Assembly: GCA_003233255.1 (NCBI GenBank)
Contig: QILH01000173.1
Coordinates: 1-20,300 of the forward strand
DNA length: 20,300 nucleotides
Direction: 5' to 3'
From: Gammaproteobacteria bacterium
GTDB lineage: Bacteria; Pseudomonadota; Gammaproteobacteria; UBA6429; Thiohalophilaceae
Made by a program: the position numbers and the translations under genes
In this document: piece by piece, positions 6,579 through 14,340 of the stretch
Layout: every line of letters starts with the position of its first letter
Position numbering within the stretch: the first letter of the stretch is position 1
The notes under the pieces: model-generated
The model's database searches: none
What the model saw: only the letters and a program-made list of their open reading frames with translations
Told to the model about the DNA's origin: nothing

Positions 6579-7763
6579 TTACCTTAGTTGCAGGGTATAC
6601 CCGCGCAGGTAAAGTGCAAACTCCTGCAAAACTTCAATGCCACTTTTTTCAGCTTCGGAACACCAGGCCTGTAAGCGTTGCACACGTTTAACCTGATCGG
6701 TCGAAGACTTAACCCATATTTCCTTGAGCTGTTGCTTAAATCGATAAACAGTTTCCAGTGAATGGCTATAACTGAGTGCGGCATCAAGGCGGCGACGTTT
6801 GTCATGGTCAAGGATAATATCTTCACGGGTCAACAGTTTGCTCGCACGTCGTAGCAGTTTTCGATAAGCCGGTTCACTATTGCGTCGTTGTTGCTTTAAC
6901 ATCGGCTTGGTGACCTGGCGGGCATAAAGCTTCAGAATATGAAAACGATTACGTATTACAGCGCGTAGGGTTTCAATATCAATGCAGTGCTTGTCGCCGA
7001 CAATCACCGCCTTGGGTGCGATTTTCTTCACTTTAGCCAACTTTAGTATGGCCAGCAGACGAATATAAATCCAGCCAATATCAATTTCCCACCATTTATT
7101 GGAGAGTTTTGCCGAGGTGGCATAGCTATGATGATTGTTATGCAATTCTTCACCGCCAATTAGAATACCCCAGGGACTGATATTGCGTGAGGCATCCGGG
7201 GTTTCAAAATTACGGTAACCGAGATAATGCCCGACGCCATTGACAACCCCGGCGGCCCAAAATGGGATCCAGATCATTTGAATCGCAAAGATGGTAATGC
7301 CAATCAGGCCAAACAGCGCAATGTTGATGGGTAACAATAAGGCGACGCCCAGTAACGAAAAACGGCTGTAGAGATTGCGTTCGATCCAGTCATCCGGGGT
7401 GCCATTGCCGTATTTTTCCAAGGTCTCGGTCTTGTTTGCTTCGGTACGATATAATTCGTAACCTTGCCATAATACTTTTTTAAGCCCTCGTGTTTGTGGA
7501 CTATGAGGATCATCGTCGGTTTCACATTTGACGTGATGTTTGCGATGCACCGCAACCCATTCTTTGGTCACAATGCCGGTGGTTATCCACAACCAGAAAC
7601 GGAAAAAATGGCTGATGACTGGGTGCAATGTTAATGAGTTATGGGATTGAGAGCGATGTAAAAAAATGGTGACGGCCGCTATGGTGATATGGGTTACGAG
7701 TAGCGTCGCGCCTACATAACCCCATGCTGACAGGTTTAATAACCCATCTAGTAATAAATTCAT
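6579..7763 (-). CDS. membrane fatty acid (delta-9 acyl) desaturase
   Basis: The 394-residue enzyme has the three histidine boxes of acyl-lipid and acyl-CoA desaturases: H36-RSQS-H41, H73-RKHH (H76, H77) and H208-NNHH (H211, H212), plus NGVGH at 175-179. Membrane helices lie at about 10-35, 45-65 and 135-175. It should insert a double bond into saturated acyl chains using O2 and a di-iron centre, adjusting membrane fluidity. After residue ~245 comes a ~150-residue soluble basic extension absent from short desaturases. A similar long form is known to me from Pseudomonas DesA-type enzymes. The gene is monocistronic, with its own promoter overlapping a palindrome. The electron donor is not evident; the ferredoxin-like genes elsewhere in the window are too distant to assign. 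Confidence 0.93.
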   Translation of the reverse strand: MNLLLDGLLNLSAWGYVGATLLVTHITIAAVTIFLHRSQSHNSLTLHPVISHFFRFWLWITTGIVTKEWVAVHRKHHVKCETDDDPHSPQTRGLKKVLWQGYELYRTEANKTETLEKYGNGTPDDWIERNLYSRFSLLGVALLLPINIALFGLIGITIFAIQMIWIPFWAAGVVNGVGHYLGYRNFETPDASRNISPWGILIGGEELHNNHHSYATSAKLSNKWWEIDIGWIYIRLLAILKLAKVKKIAPKAVIVGDKHCIDIETLRAVIRNRFHILKLYARQVTKPMLKQQRRNSEPAYRKLLRRASKLLTREDIILDHDKRRRLDAALSYSHSLETVYRFKQQLKEIWVKSSTDQVKRVQRLQAWCSEAEKSGIEVLQEFALYLRGYTLQLR

Positions 7764-7831
7764 AATGTGTCTCGTTTAGTTACGTGTTCAGATAATAGAA
7801 TACCATGCATAAACCGATCCCTATGGTACCG

Positions 7832-7849
7832 GAGATCATCAACGATCTC
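7832..7849. promoter_or_regulatory. palindromic operator candidate at desaturase start site
   Basis: The inverted repeat gagatc-atcaac-gatctc has perfect 6-bp arms and a 6-nt centre. It covers the predicted transcription start of the desaturase promoter, a position suited to a repressor. Desaturase genes in Pseudomonas are known to be controlled by the TetR-type repressor DesT; no regulator gene is present here. Confidence 0.45.
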
Positions 7850-7851
7850 TA

Positions 7852-7881
7852 TTTATAAACAACAAAGAATCCAATTGTAAA
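7852..7881 (-). promoter_or_regulatory. sigma-70 promoter of the desaturase gene
   Basis: On the minus strand TTTACA (7881-7876, 5 of 6) is followed after 18 bp by TATAAA (7857-7852, 5 of 6). Start of transcription would be near 7845, giving a leader of about 80 nt before the ATG at 7763. Confidence 0.55.
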
Positions 7882-8197
7882 ACATTTTCGGAATATACTG
7901 GTATGGTGGGTATTTTCACGGGGTCTTCTTCATATAATCACTTAGACTCTGTCTTACAATAACGTGTCGCGTATATGCCGTGCCTAACTTCCCTTATCGT
8001 GCGGGCAAAAGCGGTTGTTTACAAGGGAAAATCAATCTATTTTGCTCTAACGAATTTCAATCGACGTGCGTCGAGCCTCTCATTTCGGTAGTAACTGTTT
8101 GTTTCTTCATCATATTCCACACTGTGAGTTTGATTTTCCTGGATTACCCACTTATGCAATACCGAGCTCAATTTTCTTAATATGTGCAGATTTTTAT
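7882..8197. other. intergenic region without a credible gene
   Basis: With the desaturase promoter region this makes a 434-bp gap. The only open frame (7980-8180, plus) would begin at GTG, has no ribosome site and shows an unlikely composition. I see no tRNA fold, long repeat or strong terminator. A small RNA cannot be excluded. Confidence 0.5.
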
Positions 8198-9190
8198 TTA
8201 ATGATTCTTACGCATCGTGATCAAACTCGTTGAAATCAGGCCGAGTAAAACTGCAAACCAAAGTGTGCTTAGTCGGCTAATAATCGGAGCGCTGATGACG
8301 ATACTGGTATCCGCCCCAAGCGCAGCGAGTAATAGCCCCATCGCCAGCTCGGTACTGCCGAGCCCGCCGGGTATAAATGATATTGCACCGGCTAACAGGC
8401 TGATCGAAAAAATCCCTAACGCAACAGGCAGGCTTATAACAAAACCGGATTCTGTGACGATCAGATAAAAAACAAAACCCTGAATGATCCAGGCAACAAA
8501 GCCAATGCCTAATCCTGCTCCGATCAGCCGCCAGGATAAAAACAGGTGCGTGGAGTTTACGGTGTCGATGAGGTGGCCGATAAGGGTTTTTAGTTTTTGT
8601 GAATACAGCCGTGTATCGATTTGTTTTAATATCGTAATAAAGAACGGGCTGCGTACCAGCGGGAATAAACTTAAAATGGCCAGGCTACTGATGAGGACAA
8701 ATACTTTATATTCTTCAAAGGCAAACACGGCCAGACTGGCGAGCATAGCGACTACGATGACATCGAGAAAACGTTCGGTAAAAAAAGCGGCGAGGCTGAA
8801 TGGATAGCGTATGCCATGCGGACGTAATAATACGGAGCGAATGGTTTCGCCGGCTTTGCCGGGGGTGGTCGTCAGTGCAAACCCGGCCAGGTAATACAAG
8901 AGATGCTGGCCGAACGGAATGACTTTATTAGATTTTTTTATGTAGAGCTGCCAGCGAAAAAAGCGCAACAGATAACTTGTGAACGAGGCCAACAGGACGA
9001 TACCCCAGTTCAACAGGCCAAATTTTACAAAGGCGTTGCTGATTTGTTCATAGCCCGCCATAAAGATGACGATCAGATACACACTGGCGGCGAGTACGAG
9101 TGAAATAACCACGGCTTTTCGTTGTTTACTGCTAAGCAATGATATTTTGCTTAAGTTTGGGTTTGGATGGTGGGTCGAATTTTGCGGCAT
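8198..9190 (-). CDS. YbhN/UPF0104-type integral membrane protein (LPG synthase TM-like)
   Basis: This 330-residue protein has about eight hydrophobic helices and the signature residues of the lysylphosphatidylglycerol synthase transmembrane family (PF03706). These are RFFRWQ at 76-81, TTTPGKAGETIRS at 107-119, FFTERFLD at 136-143 and FIPGGLGSTE at 272-281. In MprF the related domain flips aminoacyl-phospholipids. Stand-alone members lack the synthetase part, as here, and are thought to handle lipids or polyprenyl-linked substrates; the substrate is not known. The gene is alone on its strand and diverges from the PilZ gene across an 85-bp gap. Family certain, function open. Confidence 0.88.
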   Translation of the reverse strand: MPQNSTHHPNPNLSKISLLSSKQRKAVVISLVLAASVYLIVIFMAGYEQISNAFVKFGLLNWGIVLLASFTSYLLRFFRWQLYIKKSNKVIPFGQHLLYYLAGFALTTTPGKAGETIRSVLLRPHGIRYPFSLAAFFTERFLDVIVVAMLASLAVFAFEEYKVFVLISSLAILSLFPLVRSPFFITILKQIDTRLYSQKLKTLIGHLIDTVNSTHLFLSWRLIGAGLGIGFVAWIIQGFVFYLIVTESGFVISLPVALGIFSISLLAGAISFIPGGLGSTELAMGLLLAALGADTSIVISAPIISRLSTLWFAVLLGLISTSLITMRKNH

Positions 9191-9275
9191 AGTGGTTTTT
9201 ATAGTGGCCTGGAATATGCATTGCTTTAACGAGAGTTTAACAGGGTTTTATCCACCAATACGAACCGAGAAAATT

Positions 9276-9695
9276 ATGCGCAGTTATATCCGACATCCTT
9301 CCGATATCCCCATCCGGGTTGACAGCACTAGTACAGATGTGACCAATCATGGTCAAATGCTAAATAATATCAGCTATGGTGGCTTGTCATTTATTTCGGA
9401 GAGCTCAGTTAAAATCGGTTTGACGATTCAGTTGAAGATCGATTCGGTTAACCCTGTTTTTGAGGCCGAAGGTCTGGTGACCCATTGCCATGTGGAGGAG
9501 GGTAAATATGTGATCGGGATCGAGTTTATTCGCCGGGACGATATGTTTGTTGCGCGAATGGTTGAACAAGTCTGCCATATTGAGCATTACAAACGTGAAA
9601 TGGCACAGCAGGAAGGCCGGGAACTCAGTGGTGAAGAGGCGGCAAGAGAATGGATTGAGAAATACGCGGCGAATTTTCCGTGCTGGAGCGCCTGA
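9276..9695 (+). CDS. PilZ domain protein, 139 aa
   Basis: The open frame reaches back to 9066, but the upstream part overlaps the divergent membrane-protein gene and lacks PilZ similarity. The ATG at 9276 (MRSYIRHPSDIPIRV) is the likely start. The c-di-GMP-binding RxxxR motif is R2-x3-R6 and the second motif is NISYGG (N-x-S-x-x-G). Beta strands follow, then a helical C-terminal tail with GEEAAREWIEKYAA. It is probably a cytoplasmic c-di-GMP receptor. The arginines lie right at the N-terminus, so the switch segment is short. Partner not evident; the window encodes a second PilZ protein at 18358. Confidence 0.88.
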   Translation: MRSYIRHPSDIPIRVDSTSTDVTNHGQMLNNISYGGLSFISESSVKIGLTIQLKIDSVNPVFEAEGLVTHCHVEEGKYVIGIEFIRRDDMFVARMVEQVCHIEHYKREMAQQEGRELSGEEAAREWIEKYAANFPCWSA

Positions 9696-9781
9696 TCAGA
9701 ATAATTGCGGGCTGATTTTTTGGTTAAAGTTGAGTAAGCTAGGGGAAATATAACGAAAATTAATGAAGGAAGGTTATCCCT

Positions 9782-10093
9782 ATGGCGGCAACAGTCGATG
9801 AAATCACTATGAATTATGAGGAAAATGGCCAGCAACTGGTTAAAGAGCTCGATAAAGTCATTTTAACGAAAGGGGCCTGGTCGACAATTTTGTTCAAATA
9901 TCAGGACTGGAACCGGAAAGATGAAGAATTTGGGCCGACCAAATTTTCCATTCGACGCTATCAGAAGCGTGAAGGCAGTTATCGTCCTAAGTCTAAATTT
10001 AATATTAGCAGTGTCGATCAAGCCAAAAAGGTGATCGCGGGTCTGAGCCCCTGGATCGAAGAAGCGGATAAAGAAGCCGAAAAGGCAGGTTAA
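9782..10093 (+). CDS. small hypothetical protein, 103 aa
   Basis: The gene has a good ribosome site (gaaggaagg) ahead of its ATG and gene-like codon use. The product is soluble and charged. Its core AWSTILFKYQDWNRKDEEFG and FSIRRYQKREGSYRPKSKFN looks like beta strands, followed by a helical end rich in Glu and Lys. I believe similar short proteins occur in other gammaproteobacteria but cannot name a family. It follows the PilZ gene by 86 bp and converges on the ferredoxin-reductase gene with a 12-bp gap. Function unknown. Confidence 0.8.
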   Translation: MAATVDEITMNYEENGQQLVKELDKVILTKGAWSTILFKYQDWNRKDEEFGPTKFSIRRYQKREGSYRPKSKFNISSVDQAKKVIAGLSPWIEEADKEAEKAG

Positions 10094-10105
10094 TTGCTAA
10101 CAGGG

Positions 10106-11581
10106 TTAGACCGGTTCGACAAAAATAGATTCATCCGCAATGCCTTGCTTGAGCAAGGCATTTTTGGTTTGGGTGATCTCGTTAGCCGAACCGGCAACAT
10201 AGAAATGGTGCACGCTCAACATCTCGCTGTTGTTGTTGCGTAATTCTTCGAGACAGCTTGTTATCGGATCGTTCTCGTCGTAACAAACAGGATAATAATC
10301 AAATAACTCAAAGGCATCCGCCCACGAACGACAGTTATTATGCATGTAGAGGCTGTTCCGGTCAGGGACTAGCCAGTACAATTGAATGTGTTCCGTGATG
10401 TCCAGAGTCAGGGCGTGTTCGATGAGACTTTTGATGGGAGCAAAACCGGTATTAAAGGCAATGTAAACGATTGGGCTTGCTTCATCCTCATGCAGGATAA
10501 AATGTCCGGTGGGACCTTCTATATTAATAGTATCATTGGGTTTAATCTCATTGGCGATATATCGACTAAACGAATCACTGTCGGTTCGATTAAAATGAAA
10601 CTGTAAATTCATATCATCACAGGGGCAGCTGGCGACGTGTAATGTTTTCGAGCCAACTCCGGCAATATCGAGATTAACGGTTTGTCCTGCGAGAAAACGC
10701 AGTCGCTGTGTGCGTGGGGTTTTGATGTTCAGAGTTGCAATTGAATCATTTAACGGTGTGACCTTGCGCACCCAGGCGGTGATGGATTGCGGGGGGATAT
10801 CATTTTCATTGCCAGCCTCCTCTGCCTTTAATACCAGATCGGTTACGGCGGTGTTGGAGCAGGTTAAGATATACCCCTGTAATTTTTCTTTTTCAGTGAG
10901 TACATAATCGTGGTGGCGTATTTTTTTTGCTTCACCCGAGACAATCTGTGCCATACATTTGCCACAATTGCCATTACTGCAGCCATAATTCAGGGCCAAA
11001 CCCGAACTCAATCCGGCCTCAAGTATGCTATCAGATCCCTCGACTAAAAATTCATGGCCACTGGGTTCAAGTCGAACCTGCGCTGCAACCACGCGCAAAA
11101 TTGTGTCGGTAGCAACCATCCGGTATTGCTCGTATTTTCTATCGGCGATGGTTTCGATTTCATCTAGCAACCAGCTTTGTAGATCACGCATCGCAGCGAC
11201 AGAGTCAGGATGTTCCGCTGAAAATTGTTTAAGACGGGATTTTAACTTATCGATAATATTATAAAAAATACTGATTTCAAGTTTGGATTCAACTAATTCA
11301 TCCGACAGCATGCTGACGCGGGCGACCAGGGTTTCCATATCTGGGGGCAGGCTCGAGGTACGGTTGCGAGCCTTGATCGCGGCATTATCCATAATGAGTT
11401 CGAGTGCTTCAAATATGTCATTGGGTTTGGCATTTACCTCGGGGAAATGCTGGGCAACATCTTCCAGTCGTACCATACCCTCAAAGCTTTGAATGGCACC
11501 ATCGCGAATATATTTTTGTAGATTGCCGCGTGAGACACCTGCAAGTTTTGCTGCACGAGATACCGTTACGAGTCTGGCCAT
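10106..11581 (-). CDS. fusion of HTH, [2Fe-2S] ferredoxin and FNR-like reductase
   Basis: The 491-residue protein has three parts. Residues 1-45 form a MerR/excisionase-like helix-turn-helix (TVSRAAKLAGVSRGNLQKYI). Residues ~55-155 are helical and likely a coiled coil. Residues ~165-255 are a plant-type ferredoxin with ligands C201-x4-C206-x2-C209-x31-C241. Residues ~265-491 follow ferredoxin-NADP reductase/CDP-glucoseen reductase folds, with FLAGQTVNL (297) and EGPTGHF (355). Key motifs are changed: the FAD motif RxYS reads KTLH (312-315), the NAD loop GGTGFAP reads FNTGFAP, and the final CGP reads AGS (463-465). It may therefore sense redox state rather than catalyse. It lies 6 bp after the 123-residue partner gene. 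The domain order is visible; the job is inferred. Confidence 0.88.
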   Translation of the reverse strand: MARLVTVSRAAKLAGVSRGNLQKYIRDGAIQSFEGMVRLEDVAQHFPEVNAKPNDIFEALELIMDNAAIKARNRTSSLPPDMETLVARVSMLSDELVESKLEISIFYNIIDKLKSRLKQFSAEHPDSVAAMRDLQSWLLDEIETIADRKYEQYRMVATDTILRVVAAQVRLEPSGHEFLVEGSDSILEAGLSSGLALNYGCSNGNCGKCMAQIVSGEAKKIRHHDYVLTEKEKLQGYILTCSNTAVTDLVLKAEEAGNENDIPPQSITAWVRKVTPLNDSIATLNIKTPRTQRLRFLAGQTVNLDIAGVGSKTLHVASCPCDDMNLQFHFNRTDSDSFSRYIANEIKPNDTINIEGPTGHFILHEDEASPIVYIAFNTGFAPIKSLIEHALTLDITEHIQLYWLVPDRNSLYMHNNCRSWADAFELFDYYPVCYDENDPITSCLEELRNNNSEMLSVHHFYVAGSANEITQTKNALLKQGIADESIFVEPV

Positions 11582-11587
11582 AAATTC

Positions 11588-11959
11588 TTAAACGTTTATT
11601 AGATTACCGTATTCATACCGGCCGAGTGCTAGCCGTTTATATTGGCGAACCATGATGATGGTTTTTTTTAAACTCGGCACATCCAGATAAGGTAAGTGTA
11701 GGCCAATTTCTATTTTTCGCCCACGTTCATTTTCATTACCCACTTCAAGAAAAGCGTGTACGCTTGAGCTGCTCGGCGTGAGTGTATTGAGCTGGTGCAC
11801 AAAATAGCTCAGCGTGTAAACGTGTGCATCCCAGATGATATCCTGGCCCGTAAAGGGGCCGATAAAACGAATATGCTGATAGTCCTGGTTGAAGGGAGAT
11901 AATTGAGCAAAATCAGTGCCCAGGGATGATAATTCGTGTTTAAAGTCGCTTATAGCCAT
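11588..11959 (-). CDS. hypothetical protein, partner of the HTH-ferredoxin gene
   Basis: The 123-residue soluble protein has no cysteine, signal peptide or membrane segment. Parts such as HIRFIGPFTGQDIIWDAHVYTL and HAFLEVGNENERGRKIEIGLHLPYL suggest an alpha/beta fold. I recognise no family. It is the first gene of the minus-strand pair, ending 6 bp before the HTH-ferredoxin-reductase gene, so the two should be co-transcribed and possibly physically linked. A promoter should lie in the 120-bp gap shared with the divergent peptidase gene, but none is clear. Confidence 0.8.
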   Translation of the reverse strand: MAISDFKHELSSLGTDFAQLSPFNQDYQHIRFIGPFTGQDIIWDAHVYTLSYFVHQLNTLTPSSSSVHAFLEVGNENERGRKIEIGLHLPYLDVPSLKKTIIMVRQYKRLALGRYEYGNLINV

Positions 11960-12079
11960 AAATTAACTGCGTAGGTTATTGAAATTTCGACAAATTAGAG
12001 CTGTAATGATAAGGCATAATGAGTCCCCCGTGGTGATATAGTGTTGATGCAATGGCGATGGTAACGACCCAGTTAATTG

Positions 12080-12985
12080 ATGAACCGACGTAAATTTATA
12101 ACAAATGCGCTATTTAGTAGTCTAGGCAGTGGCCTGGCCCTCGGCAGTTTTGCGGTGCAAGCAGCATCGGTAAAACCGCTATCCAAACCGGTTCATTCCC
12201 CAGCCACCAGCCAGAGCGAAAAATCGTTAGCGCTGGATGATGACAAACTCGATAGCCATGTAAAAGATGCGATTTATAAAGCCAAAAATTTCGAGCAGGA
12301 TTATGCCGATGATATTTATCTGTCCAAACGCCAATCGGTGCTGTTGCGTACTATTTTAAAGCGACTCACCCGCTTACAACGCCTGGTGGGCTATGCCAAC
12401 TTTAACCTGATCGGTTTTGATTCTGCATTATTGTATGCCAGACGTTATTCGGTCGTAGGTCGGTTTAGCAAACGTGAGATTGCCCTGATCGAGGCGTTGT
12501 TTGTTTTTGATGCAAGCAACTATGGATTTTTTGGTAAGAAAGTATCCGATAAACTTACTGATAAAGTAGCAACTAAAAATGTAAAGAAGATTTCCGGGTC
12601 AGGACACTATTTATATCAGGGTGATGCCTTAGACTTATATTTGAAACTAAAAAAACAAATTGGCAGTGATATAATTCTGACCTCCGGCATTCGCAGTGTG
12701 GTCAAACAGCTACACTTGTTTATCGCCAAGACCGATAAATGTGCCGGTAACCTGTCGCGTGCCGCGCGCTCATTAGCTCCGCCCGGACATTCTTTTCATG
12801 GAGTTGGTGATTTCGATGTGGGGAAAAAAGGACTGGGGGCTGCGAATTTTACCAGTGCTTTTATTGATACCGATATACATCAACAACTAACCGATCTGGG
12901 TTTAATCGCTGAGCGTTACCCAGAGTCAAATCCATATGGTGTTCGCCATGAACCCTGGCATATAAAGGTGGTAAAGGATGCTTAG
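12080..12985 (+). CDS. VanY-like M15 peptidoglycan peptidase with Tat signal
   Basis: The start is ATG 12080; a TTG precedes it directly. The N-terminus MNRRKFITNALFSSLGSGLALG is a twin-arginine signal, so the protein is exported folded. The C-terminal ~110 residues carry the zinc peptidase signature: SGIR at 202-205, then HSFHGVGDFD with H240 and D246, and EPWH with H294. This is the D-Ala-D-Ala/LD-carboxypeptidase (M15) layout. The usual S-x-H-x-x-G-x3-D is one residue shorter here (G-x2-D), which may mark a subfamily. The gene overlaps the next one by 8 bp, and that gene is also a peptidoglycan carboxypeptidase, so both probably trim peptide stems in the periplasm. Confidence 0.85.
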   Translation: MNRRKFITNALFSSLGSGLALGSFAVQAASVKPLSKPVHSPATSQSEKSLALDDDKLDSHVKDAIYKAKNFEQDYADDIYLSKRQSVLLRTILKRLTRLQRLVGYANFNLIGFDSALLYARRYSVVGRFSKREIALIEALFVFDASNYGFFGKKVSDKLTDKVATKNVKKISGSGHYLYQGDALDLYLKLKKQIGSDIILTSGIRSVVKQLHLFIAKTDKCAGNLSRAARSLAPPGHSFHGVGDFDVGKKGLGAANFTSAFIDTDIHQQLTDLGLIAERYPESNPYGVRHEPWHIKVVKDA

Positions 12986-14324
12986 AGTATTTTTATGTTT
13001 TACAGGATTACTCGTGAGTCTGCTGGCACAGGCTCAGCAATGGGATTTTACGCTACATAAACATACATCGTCTCAAGCCGGCCCGACCTTGTTGGTGATA
13101 GGCGGGATTCAGGGCGATGAGCCAGGTGGCTTCAATGCCGCATCACTGTTAGTTACTGATTATGTGATTCACAGTGGCGAAGTCTGGGTAGTACCGAATC
13201 TGAATTTCGAAAGCATTATTAAACGCTCGCGTGGCGTGCACGGCGATATGAACCGAAAATTCAAAGGTATGCGGCAAAACGATCCTGAATTTCAACTGGT
13301 CGAGAAAATAAAATCGATCATTAAAGATAAACAGGTAGATATTATCTTAAATTTACACGATGGCAGTGGTTTCTATCGGCCAGAGTATGTGGATAAATCA
13401 CATGGCCCACAACGTTGGGGGCAAAGTTTAATTATTGATCAGACCGAGTTAGTCGACGTGACTTATGGACGACTTGATTTGATTGCAAACAGTATTATCC
13501 AGCAGGTAAATTTACGGATTAAAAATAAAGAACATCGTTATCATATTAAAAATACTCAGACTCGATTGGGTAATGTTGAGATGGAAAAAACCTTAACTTA
13601 TTATGCAATTAAAAATGGCAAGGCCGCCTTTGGCATTGAAGCCAGTAAATCGTTTGGCACCCATTACCGTGCCTATTATCATTTACAAATGATTGAAAGT
13701 TTTATGCAATACCTTGGAATAAATTATGAACGCGATCTGGAACTGAGCATTAAAAACGTTAAAAATCGTATTGATAATAACGTTAAACTGGCGCTGTATG
13801 AGGAAAAAATGTTTTTTGACATGCGCGACGTTCGTGATCGTTTACGCTATGTGCCAATGAAAAAAGGGGAGCCTCTTTATTTCAGGGCCAGTAATCCACT
13901 AATTGCAGTATTAGACAATAAACGCTATTACAATGTTCGTTATGGAAATCGATCCGTGACAAAATTGTTACCGCAGTATTTTGATTTTGATAGTAGTATC
14001 AATTCAATATCATTATTAGTCGATGGGGTTAAGAAAGATGTCATGTTAGGCGATATTGTTGCTGTTGATAAACATTTTCAGGTAAACCCTTTAGAAGGGT
14101 ACCGGGTAAACATTATTGGTTTTACTAAAAAAGGCTATGCCAGTGAGCATGGTTTATCTATTACACAGCGGGACATTAAATCAAGATTTTCTATTGATAA
14201 ACAGGGAAAATTATTTCGGGTTGAGATTTATAAAGGAGATCAATTTTGTGGCATGGTGTTGGTTGATTTTAGTTCCAGGCCGGTCGCTTCGGCCGAAACG
14301 ACCCGACTCAACCCCGTTTTCTAA
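12978..14324 (+). CDS. Csd4/Pgp1-type M99 peptidoglycan carboxypeptidase
   Basis: The 448-residue exported protein (signal ending near AQA) matches the M99 family of DL-carboxypeptidases that shorten tripeptide to dipeptide stems. In Helicobacter pylori Csd4 zinc is held by an atypical Gln46 with Glu49 and His128. Here IGGIQGDEPGG and LNLHDGSG put Q45, E48 and H127 at matching positions. Substrate-binding-like residues occur in KRSRGVHGDMNRKF (83-96), and the glutamate of FGIEASKS (E221) fits the catalytic position. The C-terminal ~200 residues correspond to the extra beta domains of Csd4. In Helicobacter and Campylobacter this enzyme is needed for helical shape. It is translationally coupled to the M15 gene and followed by fliB. 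Identification is strong; a shape role is inferred. Confidence 0.88.
   Translation: MLRVFLCFTGLLVSLLAQAQQWDFTLHKHTSSQAGPTLLVIGGIQGDEPGGFNAASLLVTDYVIHSGEVWVVPNLNFESIIKRSRGVHGDMNRKFKGMRQNDPEFQLVEKIKSIIKDKQVDIILNLHDGSGFYRPEYVDKSHGPQRWGQSLIIDQTELVDVTYGRLDLIANSIIQQVNLRIKNKEHRYHIKNTQTRLGNVEMEKTLTYYAIKNGKAAFGIEASKSFGTHYRAYYHLQMIESFMQYLGINYERDLELSIKNVKNRIDNNVKLALYEEKMFFDMRDVRDRLRYVPMKKGEPLYFRASNPLIAVLDNKRYYNVRYGNRSVTKLLPQYFDFDSSINSISLLVDGVKKDVMLGDIVAVDKHFQVNPLEGYRVNIIGFTKKGYASEHGLSITQRDIKSRFSIDKQGKLFRVEIYKGDQFCGMVLVDFSSRPVASAETTRLNPVF
14282..14303. repeat. 22-bp near-perfect inverted repeat near the M99 stop
   Basis: The sequence ggtcgcttcgg-ccgaaacgacc has 11-bp arms with a single mismatch (14287 with 14298). 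It lies in the last codons of the M99 gene, 21 bp before the stop. No T-run follows. It might be a processing or attenuation hairpin between this gene and fliB. Confidence 0.4.
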
Positions 14325-14329
14325 ATCAG

Positions 14330-14335
14330 TATAAT
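14330..14335 (+). promoter_or_regulatory. perfect -10 box directly before fliB
   Basis: TATAAT lies 5 nt before the fliB ATG at 14341. If it is used, transcription starts at or next to the start codon and the mRNA is leaderless, consistent with the absence of a Shine-Dalgarno. No good -35 box is seen, so this may be chance. Confidence 0.3.
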
Positions 14336-14340
14336 ACTTT

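Noticed and set aside
7980..8180. 66-codon plus-strand frame in the intergenic gap
   Set aside because: It has a GTG start, no Shine-Dalgarno, an odd composition and no recognisable domain.
9066..9275. N-terminal extension of the PilZ frame
   Set aside because: It overlaps the start of the divergent membrane-protein gene. The PilZ RxxxR motif begins at the internal ATG 9276.
9685..9726. Weak stem with a T-run after the PilZ gene
   Set aside because: The stem is only 5-6 AT-rich base pairs with a 12-nt loop, too weak to call a terminator.
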